Of a stretch of DNA of 64,000 nucleotides, positions 41,037-49,915 are shown piece after piece. Position numbers and translations under genes: made by a program. The stretch comes from E44-bin32 sp034430615 (GTDB lineage: Bacteria; Chloroflexota; Anaerolineae; Anaerolineales; E44-bin32): contig DAOUEJ010000204.1 of the NCBI GenBank assembly GCA_034430615.1, forward strand, positions 20,536 through 84,535, read 5' to 3'. The notes beneath the pieces were generated by a model. That model searched no databases and was not told where the DNA came from. It saw only the letters and a program-made list of their open reading frames with translations. The number at the start of each line of letters is the position of its first letter. The stretch's first letter is position 1.

Positions 41037-43817
41037 ATGACCAACGAGCTTAAACTGACCGTCAATGGTATTGAACGGATAGTCGATGTCGAACCAGGTG
41101 CGATGCTTTCCGATGTACTGCGCTACCGGCTTGGATTGACCGGGACGAAGATCGCCTGCGGGGAAGCCGAATGCGGTTCATGCACGGTTCTTCTGGATGG
41201 TCAACCCATCCTCTCCTGCACGCTGCCAGCCATGAAAGCAAATGGAAAGGATGTACTAACGATTGAGGGGCTAAGAACCAATGGCAGTCTGCATCCACTG
41301 CAGGAAGCATTCGTGAAGCATGGCGCGGTCCAGTGCGGTTTCTGTATCCCGGGTCAGATCATGACCGCCTACGCTCTCCTTGCACAAAATCCAGATCCGA
41401 CTGAAGAAGATATCCGGCACGCGCTCAAGGACACGCTCTGTCGGTGTGGTGGGTACCCCACCATTACTCGGGCTGTTCAAGCTGCTGCGGCTAGCATGCA
41501 GCATGGGACACCGGTTGCAGCGCCGGATATCGCTGCGTCAGGTGATTTCCGCGTGATCGGCAAGCCGGGGATTCGCCCGGATGCACTGCCCAAAGTCGAT
41601 GGCAGCGCCAAGTTCACCGATGATTATCACTTTCCAGGAATGCTTCACGCTCGCGTGCTGCGCGCCGGCGTTCCCCATGCAGTCGTAACAAAACTCGATA
41701 TTACTGCCGCAGCTGACCATCCCGGCGTCAGGGCGGTTCTCACCGCCGCTGACATTCCGGGCGAGATCAATCACGGCCTGGTCACACGCGACTGGCCGGC
41801 GCTGGTGGGTATCGGCGAGAAAGTGCGTTACGTCGGCGATGCGCTGGCGATCGTCGCCGCCGAAACCCGGGAACAAGCGACCGATGCGCTGGAGTTGATC
41901 ACCTTCGAACTCGAGCCGCTTCCGATTGTCAGCAGCCCGATCCAGGCTCACCAACCAAACGCCCCGCACGTTCACGCCGGCGGCAACCTGCTGGATGAAA
42001 TCAAAGTCTCCAAGGGCGACATCGAGGCCGGGATGGCGCAGTCCGAAGTCGTCTTCGAGCAGACCTACGAGACGCCGATCATGGAGCATCTCTTCATGGA
42101 GCCCGAGTGCAGCATCGCCCGCCCTCTCGAGGACGGCCGCATGGAGATCTACGTCGGTTCGCAAATTCCCTACGCTGATCGCGAGCAGGTAGCGGACTGC
42201 CTCGGGCTTGAACACGAGCAGGTGCACGTAATTGGCACACTGGTCGGTGGTGGGTTCGGCGGTAAAGAGGATATTGCCGGCCAGATCCATGCTGCGCTGC
42301 TCGCCCAGGCGACGGGCCGGCCCGTCAAGCTGCTCTACGATCGGCACGAGAGCTTGCTGACCCACCCCAAGCGCCACGCAACCCGGATCCGGGTGCGCAT
42401 CGGCGCCCGGCCGGATGGTGAGCTGGTCGCGGTCGATACTGAACTGTACGGCGACACGGGCGCGTATGCTTCCCTTGGCGAACACGTTATGACACGTGCC
42501 ACCACCCACTCTTCCGGACCCTACATCATCCCCAACGTGCGCGCCGATTGCTTCGCGATGTACACCAACAACCCGCCCTCCGGGGCATTTCGCGGATTTG
42601 GCGCGCTCCAGGCTGCCTTTGCAATCGAGACGGCGATGGACGAACTCGCCCACCAGATCGGCATGGATCCAATCGAGCTGCGAAAGCTGAACGCGCTGCG
42701 CGAGAGCTCAACCACCAATACCGGCCAATTTCTTGACCACAGTGTCGGCCTGCTTGAATGCGTCGATCGAGTGGAAACCGAGATGCGCCGCCTATCTGCT
42801 GGCGAGGATCCATTTACCCCTCAGTCCGTCCCCGGCAGCCCGAGCTTGCGCCGGGCCTGGGGTTTTGCCGTGGCTTTCAAAAACACCGGACTGGGAGGCG
42901 GAGCCCCCGATAAAGCTGGCGCCGAGGTCCAGCTCTATGAAGATGGCACGATCGAAGCCCGCACGTCATCGGCCGAAATCGGCCAGGGATTGGTCAGCGT
43001 GCTACAGATGATCGCCGCCGAGGAAATGGGGGCCAACCTCGATCAGGTGCGTGTACTGCTTTCGGACACCGATCTTACGCTCGATGGAGGCCCGACGACC
43101 GGGTCACGCCAGACCTACGTGAGCGGGAACGCTGTTCTTCACGCCGCCAGCACGCTGCGCCAGGCGATGAGCGCAACTCTCTCCGAGCGTTTCGATTGCC
43201 CGCCAGAGAAGATACGCTACATCGCTGGGTTGGCGCAGGTAAACGGCCTGGAGGTACCCCTGGGTGAGGTGGCCAAGCTCATGCGCCAGGAAGGGCGTGA
43301 AGCGCACGCCGCGTTTGAATACTGGGCTCCGAAAACCGAACCGCTCGGCAGCGGAGGCGATATGCATTTCGCCTTCTCCTTTGCTGCCCAGGCGGCACAG
43401 GTCGAAGTCGACCTTGAGACCGGCGAAGTGCGCGTGCCGCGCGTCATCGCCGCCACAGATGTCGGCCAGACCATCAACCCGATCGGGCTACAGGGACAGA
43501 TCGAGGGCGGCGTGGTGATGGGCATCGGTCATGTGCTGACCGAGGAGTTCATCCTCGAGAATGGGATGGTGATCACCGACCGTATGGCGCGCTATCGCAT
43601 GCCATCGATTGCACATGCACCGGAAATCATCTCATTCGTGGTCGAACACCCCACCCGGGAAGGACCCTACGGGGCAAAAGGCGTGGGTGAGATCTCGACC
43701 ATGCCGACCTTGCCCGCCATCACGAATGGGATCTATCACGCCTGTGGCATCCGCATCCGCCGGCTGCCCGTGGATCAGGACTGGCTCGCCCTACAGCTCA
43801 CACCCCGTAAGTCCTGA
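41037..43817 (+). CDS. Fused [2Fe-2S]/molybdopterin hydroxylase subunit (xanthine dehydrogenase family)
   Basis: 926 residues. Residues 1-160 are the small subunit with two [2Fe-2S] clusters: Cys41, 46, 49, 61 and then Cys100, 103, 135, 137 (QCGFCIPGQIM and CRCGGYP). The remainder is the molybdenum subunit: the VGGGFGGKED cofactor loop, AFRGFGALQ near the metal, and catalytic Glu in KGVGEISTMP. The AFRGFG loop points to the xanthine/aldehyde dehydrogenase side rather than CoxL, whose loop is AYRCSFR. The substrate (purine, aldehyde or aromatic) is open. The fusion order FeS-Mo is an uncommon but known arrangement. Confidence 0.9.
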   Translation: MTNELKLTVNGIERIVDVEPGAMLSDVLRYRLGLTGTKIACGEAECGSCTVLLDGQPILSCTLPAMKANGKDVLTIEGLRTNGSLHPLQEAFVKHGAVQCGFCIPGQIMTAYALLAQNPDPTEEDIRHALKDTLCRCGGYPTITRAVQAAAASMQHGTPVAAPDIAASGDFRVIGKPGIRPDALPKVDGSAKFTDDYHFPGMLHARVLRAGVPHAVVTKLDITAAADHPGVRAVLTAADIPGEINHGLVTRDWPALVGIGEKVRYVGDALAIVAAETREQATDALELITFELEPLPIVSSPIQAHQPNAPHVHAGGNLLDEIKVSKGDIEAGMAQSEVVFEQTYETPIMEHLFMEPECSIARPLEDGRMEIYVGSQIPYADREQVADCLGLEHEQVHVIGTLVGGGFGGKEDIAGQIHAALLAQATGRPVKLLYDRHESLLTHPKRHATRIRVRIGARPDGELVAVDTELYGDTGAYASLGEHVMTRATTHSSGPYIIPNVRADCFAMYTNNPPSGAFRGFGALQAAFAIETAMDELAHQIGMDPIELRKLNALRESSTTNTGQFLDHSVGLLECVDRVETEMRRLSAGEDPFTPQSVPGSPSLRRAWGFAVAFKNTGLGGGAPDKAGAEVQLYEDGTIEARTSSAEIGQGLVSVLQMIAAEEMGANLDQVRVLLSDTDLTLDGGPTTGSRQTYVSGNAVLHAASTLRQAMSATLSERFDCPPEKIRYIAGLAQVNGLEVPLGEVAKLMRQEGREAHAAFEYWAPKTEPLGSGGDMHFAFSFAAQAAQVEVDLETGEVRVPRVIAATDVGQTINPIGLQGQIEGGVVMGIGHVLTEEFILENGMVITDRMARYRMPSIAHAPEIISFVVEHPTREGPYGAKGVGEISTMPTLPAITNGIYHACGIRIRRLPVDQDWLALQLTPRKS

Positions 43818-43932
43818 CCAGAATACACCCGGCAAGAAGATGATCCCGCGCCCCGGGTGACTTACGCCACTTTGCATCGCCCTCCCCAAGGGATAACATT
43901 TTGGATACAAATTGGCCGATTAGGTTGGCCTA

Positions 43933-44313
43933 ATGCTTCACCATCATTCGGCATCCAGGGAGCCATCAAGCTTGGAATCGAGCGACGGAAAACCGAAACC
44001 CGTAGCCGGTGCGCCAGCGCGCGGACCACTGCGCGCCATCATCCTCGCCTCAACCGGCCAGGATATCTCGCGCTGCACGCACTGTGATCTGTGTGACAAG
44101 TACCTGCAGCCGGGAATGGACCTGACCATCGCCGAACTTATGCAGGCCGCCAGCCGTGATGAATACCTAGCCTTGAACAGCAAGACCCTCTGGGTCTCTG
44201 AAAAACTGCTCGATCATGCCCTGCGCTGCCAATCCGGGCTCGATCTGGTCTCAATCCTGATAGTCATGCAGCGCGAGGCGGTTGAACGCGGCATCCACCC
44301 ACCGGAGTCTTGA
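43933..44313 (+). CDS. HdrC-like protein with reduced cysteine motifs
   Basis: 126 residues. After a polar leader, RCTHCDLCDKYLQPGMD (Cys48, 51, 54) and KTLWVSEKLLDHALRC, then QSGLDLVSILIVMQ follow the HdrC plan (CxxCxxCxxxCP ... WxCxxCxxCxxxCPxGxD). The fourth Cys of the first site and three of four in the second are missing. At most one incomplete cluster site remains, so it may bind a cluster with a partner or none. It sits between the molybdenum hydroxylase and CooC-like genes. Confidence 0.6.
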   Translation: MLHHHSASREPSSLESSDGKPKPVAGAPARGPLRAIILASTGQDISRCTHCDLCDKYLQPGMDLTIAELMQAASRDEYLALNSKTLWVSEKLLDHALRCQSGLDLVSILIVMQREAVERGIHPPES

Positions 44314-44346
44314 GCTAGAATCAGCCCACGGAAGCGAGGATAAACA

Positions 44347-45123
44347 ATGAAAATCGCCATTACAGGTAAAGGCGGTGTCGGGAAAACGACCCTGACCAGT
44401 TTGCTTGCCTATGCCTATGCTGCGCGCGGGAACCGGGTGCTGGCCATCGATGGTGACCCCTCACCCTGCCTGGGACAGGCACTTGGCCTGCCCGAAGAAC
44501 AACTGCGTGAACTGACACCGATCGCGGAGATGAATGAGCTGATCTTCGAGCGCACCGGGGCTCAACCCGGCACAACGGGGGGCTTTTTTAAACTCAACCC
44601 CCGCGTCGATGATTTACCAGACCGCTTTTCAGCTGAACATCGCGGGATTAAGATGCTCGAGATGGGCGCAGTCGACCTGGGAGGCTCAGGCTGTATCTGC
44701 CCCGAGAGTGCAATCCTGCGTTCACTGGTGACGCATATCCTGCTCAGGCGCGATGAAGTTGTGCTGCTCGATATGTATGCCGGCGTTGAACACCTTGGCC
44801 GGGCAACTGCAGATGCCGTCGACGCTATGCTGATCGTCGTTGAACCAACCGCCCGCAGCTTGGGAACTGCAACCCAGATCAAAGCGCTTGCTCAGGATAT
44901 CAAGCTGGATAAGCTCTTCCTCGTTGGGTGCAAGGTCCAGGATGAGAAGGATCGAGAGTTCATCCAGGAGAATTCCCCCGGCCTTCCCGTGCTGGGCTTT
45001 CTCCCCGACGATCCGATGGTCCGTAAGGCGGATCGTGATCGGGCAGCTGTGTACGACCTTGCTCCAGCCTTGGTTGAGGCGACCGAGAAGATCATCACCA
45101 ACCTCGAATCTGCGCTTGGGTAG
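44347..45123 (+). CDS. CooC-like nickel-insertion ATPase (MinD/ParA superfamily)
   Basis: 258 residues. The deviant Walker A GKGGVGKTT (7-15) opens the protein; DLGGSGCICPES contains the Cys-x-Cys pair (116, 118) that in CooC binds nickel or zinc at the dimer interface; LLDMYAGVEHLGRATA is the conserved switch II segment. CooC loads nickel into CO dehydrogenase. No cooS or acs gene is in the window, so the target may be elsewhere. It follows the HdrC-like gene by 33 bases. Confidence 0.85.
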   Translation: MKIAITGKGGVGKTTLTSLLAYAYAARGNRVLAIDGDPSPCLGQALGLPEEQLRELTPIAEMNELIFERTGAQPGTTGGFFKLNPRVDDLPDRFSAEHRGIKMLEMGAVDLGGSGCICPESAILRSLVTHILLRRDEVVLLDMYAGVEHLGRATADAVDAMLIVVEPTARSLGTATQIKALAQDIKLDKLFLVGCKVQDEKDREFIQENSPGLPVLGFLPDDPMVRKADRDRAAVYDLAPALVEATEKIITNLESALG

Positions 45124-45195
45124 CGAGAATGGTGCATACGTCATGCAGTCAGAACGACAAACTTCCTGTTATAGATTGACTTAGGCCGATATAAA

Positions 45196-45223
45196 TTGAC
45201 TCGGCTTTGATTGGACCTATACT
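45196..45223 (+). promoter_or_regulatory. Promoter upstream of MetV-MetF
   Basis: TTGACT (45196-45201), 16-base spacer, TATACT (45218-45223). A second TTGACT lies 20 bases upstream (45176-45181), giving a tandem of AGATTGACT and AAATTGACT. Transcription should start near 45230. Confidence 0.6.
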
Positions 45224-45240
45224 CGAAATAGAAAGCGCAG

Positions 45241-45271
45241 GCAGCTGCCGTTTACCCTACCCGGCAGCTGC
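45241..45271 (+). promoter_or_regulatory. Leader hairpin before MetV-MetF
   Basis: A perfect 10-base stem GCAGCTGCCG / CGGCAGCTGC around an 11-base loop, at the predicted 5' end of the transcript and 26 bases before the ATG. There is no T-run, so it is not a standard terminator; it may stabilise the message or act as a small regulatory element. Confidence 0.45.
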
Positions 45272-45296
45272 TTGACAGTGGATCACGGAGTCCTAT

Positions 45297-46787
45297 ATGT
45301 CTCTCTTTTCACCACGCCGATACCAAGCCCCTTTTCGACCCTACCACCGCGATGATAAAACACTGATGCTGCGAGTGTTCACAGCCGGGGAACAGGTCAT
45401 TAAAAGCACACTCTTCAGCTGCCGGATGTGTGGGAACTGCATCCTGCAGGAGACTGCCTTCGTCTGCCCCATGACCTGCCCCAAAGGATTGCGGAACGGA
45501 CTTTGTGGCGGTGCTTCTTCCGAACATTGCGAAGTCGATCCATCCCGGCCCTGTACCTGGTACAAGATCTATGAGCGAGCCGAACGGCTGGGGCGCACCG
45601 AGAGGCTGCTGGAAGTGAATGCCCCACTCGATGGTGAGCGCGTAGGCCGGGAGACGTGGCTCGACCTGGTCCGGATCTATCGCGAGCGCGATGCTGGGCC
45701 ACGACTGCGCGATTTCGTCTCCAACCGAGAAAAATGGAACCAGGAGTGGGACCAGTTTTTTTACGACGTGCGCCAGCCGGATTGGTGGCAGGGTGATGCG
45801 CTCTACCACCCACCGGCCTATGAAGCGCCCATATCTCTCCTCGAAGCGAATCTGCGAACCGGTGAGTTCGTCACCACGGCTGAAATCGCTCCCCCTCTGG
45901 GGGCATCAGGCAATATCATCCACAAGAAGGCCGCCTGGTTGAAGGGCATCGTCACCGCCGCCAATTTCACCGACAATGCCTCCGCCTCGGCCCGCATGAG
46001 CAGCCTGGCTTCCAGCCACATCTGTCTGGAAACAGATTTAGAGCCGATCATGCAACTGCAGGCACGCGACCGGACACGGATCGTGCTCGAGTCGGACGCC
46101 ATGGGTGCAGCCGGCCTCGGGATCCATAACATCCTGTGCCTGAGCGGTGATCATCACCGCTTCGGCCCAACCCCGATGACCAAGCCCGACCAGTTCGATA
46201 TGGATGCCGTGCAGGTGCTCTGGATGCTGCGGCGCATGCGCGATGACGGCATATACCTGGATGGCCGCAAGATCAAGCAAAGGCCGCAGTTCTTCCTGGG
46301 GGCAGCAGGGTCACCCTTCGGCGCACCCCCGGCCTACGAAGCGATCCGGGCCCATAAAAAGATCAACGCTGGCGCCCAGTTCATCCAGACACAACCGATC
46401 TTCGATTACGATCGCTTCCTGGAGTGGCTCGAGGCACTTGACAAGCGCGATCTGCTGGGCAAAGTCTACATCCTAGCCGGGCTGATCCCGCTCAAGAGCG
46501 CCAAGGCAGCTCATTTTATGGCCGATGATGTCCCCGGCGTTGTCATCCCGCCCGAGATCATCGCCCGCATGGACGCTGCTGGCGACGACAAGGATGCGCA
46601 GCAGGAAGCAGGCGTGGAGATCGCGCTTGAGATGATCGAAAAACTAAAAGCCACACCTGGCATCGCCGGCATGCACATCATGGCCGTGCATTGGGAGGAC
46701 ATCGTCCCCCGGCTGGTTGAAGAATCCAAACTCCCCCGTCCCAGCATTACGGAACTTCCTGAAGTGAGCGAGGCAGAGGAGGCCTGA
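45297..46787 (+). CDS. metF: MetV-MetF fusion: methylenetetrahydrofolate reductase with zinc-finger/FeS domain
   Basis: 496 residues. The N-terminal ~130 residues match MetV (MTHFR C-terminal-type domain), with cysteines at 42, 45, 48, 57, 61, 70, 78 and 86 (CRMCGNCILQ, CPMTCPKGLRNGLCGG). From about residue 190 it is a MetF barrel: GEFVTTAEIAPPLG, LCLSGDHH and AGAQFIQTQPIFDYDRFLEW. It reduces methylene-H4folate to methyl-H4folate for methionine synthesis or for the methyl branch of the Wood-Ljungdahl pathway; MetV-MetF pairs are typical of acetogens, and here they are one polypeptide. CGGAG precedes the ATG. Confidence 0.9.
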   Translation: MSLFSPRRYQAPFRPYHRDDKTLMLRVFTAGEQVIKSTLFSCRMCGNCILQETAFVCPMTCPKGLRNGLCGGASSEHCEVDPSRPCTWYKIYERAERLGRTERLLEVNAPLDGERVGRETWLDLVRIYRERDAGPRLRDFVSNREKWNQEWDQFFYDVRQPDWWQGDALYHPPAYEAPISLLEANLRTGEFVTTAEIAPPLGASGNIIHKKAAWLKGIVTAANFTDNASASARMSSLASSHICLETDLEPIMQLQARDRTRIVLESDAMGAAGLGIHNILCLSGDHHRFGPTPMTKPDQFDMDAVQVLWMLRRMRDDGIYLDGRKIKQRPQFFLGAAGSPFGAPPAYEAIRAHKKINAGAQFIQTQPIFDYDRFLEWLEALDKRDLLGKVYILAGLIPLKSAKAAHFMADDVPGVVIPPEIIARMDAAGDDKDAQQEAGVEIALEMIEKLKATPGIAGMHIMAVHWEDIVPRLVEESKLPRPSITELPEVSEAEEA

Positions 46788-46894
46788 ACTTAGCTCGATC
46801 TGCTCGCCGGCCATGCCACCACTCATCACCATCGCATCCCCTGTCCAATGGCCAGGGGATGCGTTTGCCACCGGATAGGAAGGAGAGAGGCTTG

Positions 46895-47782
46895 ATGGAC
46901 ACAAATCTGGCAGTCTGGATCGACAATCAGTCCTGGATTTTGCTCGATGGCGCGATGGGGACCATGCTTATTGCGGCTGGTATCAAGCAAGGGACAGCCT
47001 CGGAATTGTGGAACGTCGATCAGCCCGAGCAAGTGGCAGCCATCCACCGGGCCTATATCGAGGCCGGAGCCCAAATCGTCCTGACCAATTCCTTTGGCGG
47101 CAGCCGCTTCCGGCTCGAGCATCATGGTTTAGATTCGCGCGTGCAGGAATTGAACGTGGCCGCCGCCCGTTTGGCAAGGCAGGAAGCTGACGCCTCCGGG
47201 GATGAGATCTGGGTCGCAGGATCGATCGGACCTTCCGGCAAGTTGATGGAGCCCATGGGTCCTCTCACGCCCGAGTTGGCAAAGGATGGTTTCGCCGAAC
47301 AGGCTCAGGCGTTGGTCGAGGGTGGCGTCGATCTGCTTTGGGTTGAAACAATGAGCGATCTGGCTGAAGCCACCGCTGCCGTGGAAGGAATCCACTCCAC
47401 CACCTATCTGCCCTTTGCTGTGACGATGACCTTTGAATCGCGTGGGCATACGATGATGGGAGTCAGCCCATCGGCAGCGATCGACGCTCTCGTACCTTAT
47501 TCGCCCATCGCCCTTGGCGCAAACTGTGGCAACGGCCCGGCCGAGATCGAGGGCGTGATCGAGGCAATGGCAGCACTCGAACCACCGATGCCCTTGATCG
47601 CCAAGTCCAATGCCGGCATGCCCAAATTGGCAGGTGATCAGATCGTCTACGATGCCTCACCCGGGATCATGGCGGAACACGCCGTACTAGTGCGCTCGTT
47701 GGGAGCCAGACTGATCGGTGGCTGCTGCGGGAACACCCCCGAACATATCGCTGCAATGTACGCTGCTTTAAGCGAGGAGTAA
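46895..47782 (+). CDS. Homocysteine S-methyltransferase family protein
   Basis: 295 residues, a zinc TIM barrel. WILLDGAMGTMLIAAG opens the fold; zinc-binding cysteines are in GANCGNGPAEI and GGCCGNTPEHI. The family uses betaine, S-methylmethionine or methyl-H4folate (via cobalamin) as methyl donor. It lies 107 bases after MetV-MetF, which suggests use of the methyl-H4folate produced there, possibly as the N-terminal module of a split methionine synthase (inference). The ATG at 46895 follows GGAGAGAGG. Confidence 0.85.
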   Translation: MDTNLAVWIDNQSWILLDGAMGTMLIAAGIKQGTASELWNVDQPEQVAAIHRAYIEAGAQIVLTNSFGGSRFRLEHHGLDSRVQELNVAAARLARQEADASGDEIWVAGSIGPSGKLMEPMGPLTPELAKDGFAEQAQALVEGGVDLLWVETMSDLAEATAAVEGIHSTTYLPFAVTMTFESRGHTMMGVSPSAAIDALVPYSPIALGANCGNGPAEIEGVIEAMAALEPPMPLIAKSNAGMPKLAGDQIVYDASPGIMAEHAVLVRSLGARLIGGCCGNTPEHIAAMYAALSEE

Positions 47783-47918
47783 CCCAGCGCGCGCTCTTAG
47801 TCCGATTCAGCGTATTTTGGGGACCCCAGCTTTGCTGAAACCCATGAAGAGTGCTGATTGTTCTTCGTGTCTTACACCTACGATGCTTTCCAATAGACGA
47901 AGCATTACGAATTCGACG

Positions 47919-47967
47919 GGAGTCCGGCAGCCTTGCTGCCGGCGCGGAAGCGATGCTTCTGCACTCC
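47919..47967. repeat. Double-hairpin repeat, copy 1
   Basis: GGGAGTCCGGCAGC, CTT, GCTGCCGG, then a second hairpin GGAAGC, GAT, GCTTCT, closed by GCACTCCC. The outer GGGAGT and ACTCCC pair, so the whole can fold as a three-way junction. Confidence 0.75.
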
Positions 47968-48091
47968 CACTGAGAGATTGCAGATTCTCGTATTGATTTA
48001 AGCGATAGCACCAACTTTGTAAACGCGGAGCGCCACTACGACGCTTCAGCAGAGCTAATTGACCACGCATCCTGTAACTGGAATAGCCTCT

Positions 48092-48139
48092 GTAGTGCAG
48101 CAGCTTTGCTGCTGCGCGGAAGCAAAGCTTCCGCACTCC
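48092..48139. repeat. Double-hairpin repeat, copy 2
   Basis: GCAGCAGC, TTT, GCTGCTGC, then CGGAAGC, AAA, GCTTCCG, closed by CACTCC. Same plan as copy 1 with different stem sequences. Confidence 0.7.
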
Positions 48140-48179
48140 AAATCCCTGGGAGTAAACCAACCAAGGTTTTACATCCCTG

Positions 48180-48229
48180 GAGTCCAGGGGCCCAGCCGTA
48201 GGGTATGAGCAAGGCTCATGCACTCCAAA
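48180..48229. repeat. Double-hairpin repeat, copy 3 (diverged)
   Basis: A degenerate first hairpin (GGAGTCCAGGGGCCCAG) is followed by GTATGAGC, AAG, GCTCATGC and ACTCC. Confidence 0.5.
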
Positions 48230-48310
48230 GAAGTTCAGAAGTTAGCATGGGCGTCAAATCCCATCTAAATTCTTCCACATTCCAGGGCGAGTGATGGCTG
48301 ATTATTCTTT

Positions 48311-48359
48311 GGAATCCGGGAGCTTTGCTCCCAGCCACAAGCAGAGCTTGTGGATTCCA
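48311..48359. repeat. Double-hairpin repeat, copy 4
   Basis: GGAATCC opens and GGATTCC closes; inside are GGGAGC, TTT, GCTCCC and CCACAAGC, AGA, GCTTGTGG. The outer arms have changed together relative to the other copies (GGAATCC/GGATTCC), which argues that pairing matters. It ends 13 bases from the UspA stop codon and may serve as its terminator. Confidence 0.75.
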
Positions 48360-48371
48360 TTTTCCACACCT

Positions 48372-48818
48372 CTACAACCGCCTCGAACGCACCAACAACA
48401 GCGGCCGGTCAACGCTCTGCAGGACACCCGCGGCAACGCTGCCGTAGAAAACACGCTCCAGCCCGGTCCGCCCGTGGCTGGCCATGGCAACCAGATCGAC
48501 AGCATGCTCCTTGGCAGTGAGGGTGATCGTTTCTACAACAGAACCCCATGCCAGCACTGTCTCGACCTGAATCCCTCTTTCCCGGAACTCGCCCTTCTTG
48601 CCCGCCATGTACACCTCAAGTTCATCCTTCTTCTGCCGAGTAAGTTCGATACCGACATCTGGGTGTGAACCATGGGGCGACATCATGCTCGAGCCTGGTT
48701 CAATTACATGCAAGAGGATCAGATTGGAGCCGAACTCGAGCGCCAACGCCTCCACCTGGGGCAGGATGGCTTCTGCTCTTGCCGAACCATCGAGGGGGAC
48801 AAGTATTTTTTCAAACAT
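48372..48818 (-). CDS. Universal stress protein, UspA family
   Basis: 148 residues. KILVPLDGSARAEAILP opens the fold and ASHGRTGLERVFYGSVA carries the ATP-binding motif Gx2Gx9G(S/T) of the nucleotide-binding branch. Usp proteins act as dimers under stress. A double-hairpin repeat lies directly after the stop. It is about 30 bases upstream of, and on the same strand as the genes preceding, hypE's 3' end, so it may be transcribed with the hyp cluster. Confidence 0.9.
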   Translation of the reverse strand: MFEKILVPLDGSARAEAILPQVEALALEFGSNLILLHVIEPGSSMMSPHGSHPDVGIELTRQKKDELEVYMAGKKGEFRERGIQVETVLAWGSVVETITLTAKEHAVDLVAMASHGRTGLERVFYGSVAAGVLQSVDRPLLLVRSRRL

Positions 48819-48847
48819 GGCTTACTCCCTGCGCATAGCGCGCGATC

Positions 48848-49915
48848 CTAGCAAATTCGAGGCAGCATCTCACCGGCCAGGACATCGACCACACGCGTGC
48901 CGCCGATCACAGTCTGCATCAACACCCTTGGCTGCGCAGCCGCCTCCACCCGCCCGATGCGGCATGCCTTTTCGCCATAAGGGTGGGCTTGCATCGCCTC
49001 TAGCGCGCTCTCAGCCAGTTCTTCGGGGAGGATGAGCACCAGTTTGCCTTCGTTGGCAATATAGAGCGGGTCGAACCCGAGCATCTCGCAGGCCGCGGTC
49101 ACGGCCTCGTCAACCGGAATGGCCGCTTCTTCCAAGCGAATCACGACCCCGCTCTGTTGGGCGATCTCATTCAAGGTCGTCGCCAGGCCCCCGCGTGTTG
49201 GATCACGCATCACATGAATCGTCCCGGAAGCGGCGAACAAATCCTCTACCATCCCGTTCAAGGGGGCTACATCGGATTTAATCTCACTCTCGAAGGCCAG
49301 TTCTCCCCGCGCGCTGAGCACAGCGATGCCATGCGCGCCCAGTGTTCCAGAAATGATAACGGCATCCCCTGGCATTGCTCCTGCGCCGCTGACTTGTCGA
49401 CCGGGGGGGATCACGCCTACCCCGGTAGTGTTGATGAAGAGCCCATCCGCCTTGCCGCGCTCGACGACCTTGGTATCGCCAGCGACGATCCTTACCCCTG
49501 CTTCTTCCACTGCGGCCTGCATCGAATCAAGGACTCGCTCGAGCAAGAACATCGGCAGGCCTTCTTCCAGGATAAAACCAGCGGTGAGCCACTGCGGCTG
49601 GGCAGCGAGCATGGCCAGGTCATTCACCGTGCCGCAAACCGCCAACCGCCCGATGTCACCGCCCGGGAAGAAGAGCGGTGCGACGATGTGCGAGTCGGTG
49701 CTGATCGCCAGGCGTCCTTCAACCGAGGGCACGACCGCCGCGTCGTCCCCGCGCAGCAGGATCTCATTCTCAAACGGCGGGTAGAATCGTTCGGCGATCA
49801 GGTCATGCGTCATCCTCCCGCCACTGCCGTGCCCGAGTACGATCGTCTGATCATGTGCTAGCGGCAGCGGGCAGACAAGACCGTGGATGGTGACCTGTTG
49901 CGATTGTTCGCTCAT
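48848..49915 (-). CDS. hypE: Hydrogenase maturation protein HypE
   Basis: 355 residues. The AIR-synthase-like ATP-binding fold is shown by VLGHGSGGRMTHDLI, LRGDDAAVVPS, GTVNDLAMLAAQPQW and VMRDPTRGGLATTLNEIA. The C-terminus is PRIC, the conserved Cys that receives carbamoyl from HypF and is dehydrated to thiocyanate, supplying cyanide ligands for the NiFe site. It is separated from hypD by a transposase gene. Confidence 0.95.
   Translation of the reverse strand: MSEQSQQVTIHGLVCPLPLAHDQTIVLGHGSGGRMTHDLIAERFYPPFENEILLRGDDAAVVPSVEGRLAISTDSHIVAPLFFPGGDIGRLAVCGTVNDLAMLAAQPQWLTAGFILEEGLPMFLLERVLDSMQAAVEEAGVRIVAGDTKVVERGKADGLFINTTGVGVIPPGRQVSGAGAMPGDAVIISGTLGAHGIAVLSARGELAFESEIKSDVAPLNGMVEDLFAASGTIHVMRDPTRGGLATTLNEIAQQSGVVIRLEEAAIPVDEAVTAACEMLGFDPLYIANEGKLVLILPEELAESALEAMQAHPYGEKACRIGRVEAAAQPRVLMQTVIGGTRVVDVLAGEMLPRIC

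Larger units (their letters stand above)
47783..48371. other. Repeat-rich intergenic region
   Basis: A 589-base stretch without a gene, holding four double-hairpin repeats (listed separately). The remaining sequence shows no coding pattern; several weak frames on both strands cross the hairpins and are not credible. Confidence 0.7.

Noticed and set aside
41538..42653. A 371-codon minus-strand frame inside the molybdenum hydroxylase gene
   Set aside because: Antisense to the conserved cofactor loops of the hydroxylase; no domain of its own.
41037..43817. Calling the molybdenum hydroxylase an aerobic CO dehydrogenase because CooC-like and C1 genes are near
   Set aside because: The active-site loop reads AFRGFG, not AYRCSFR of CoxL, and CooC serves the unrelated nickel CODH.
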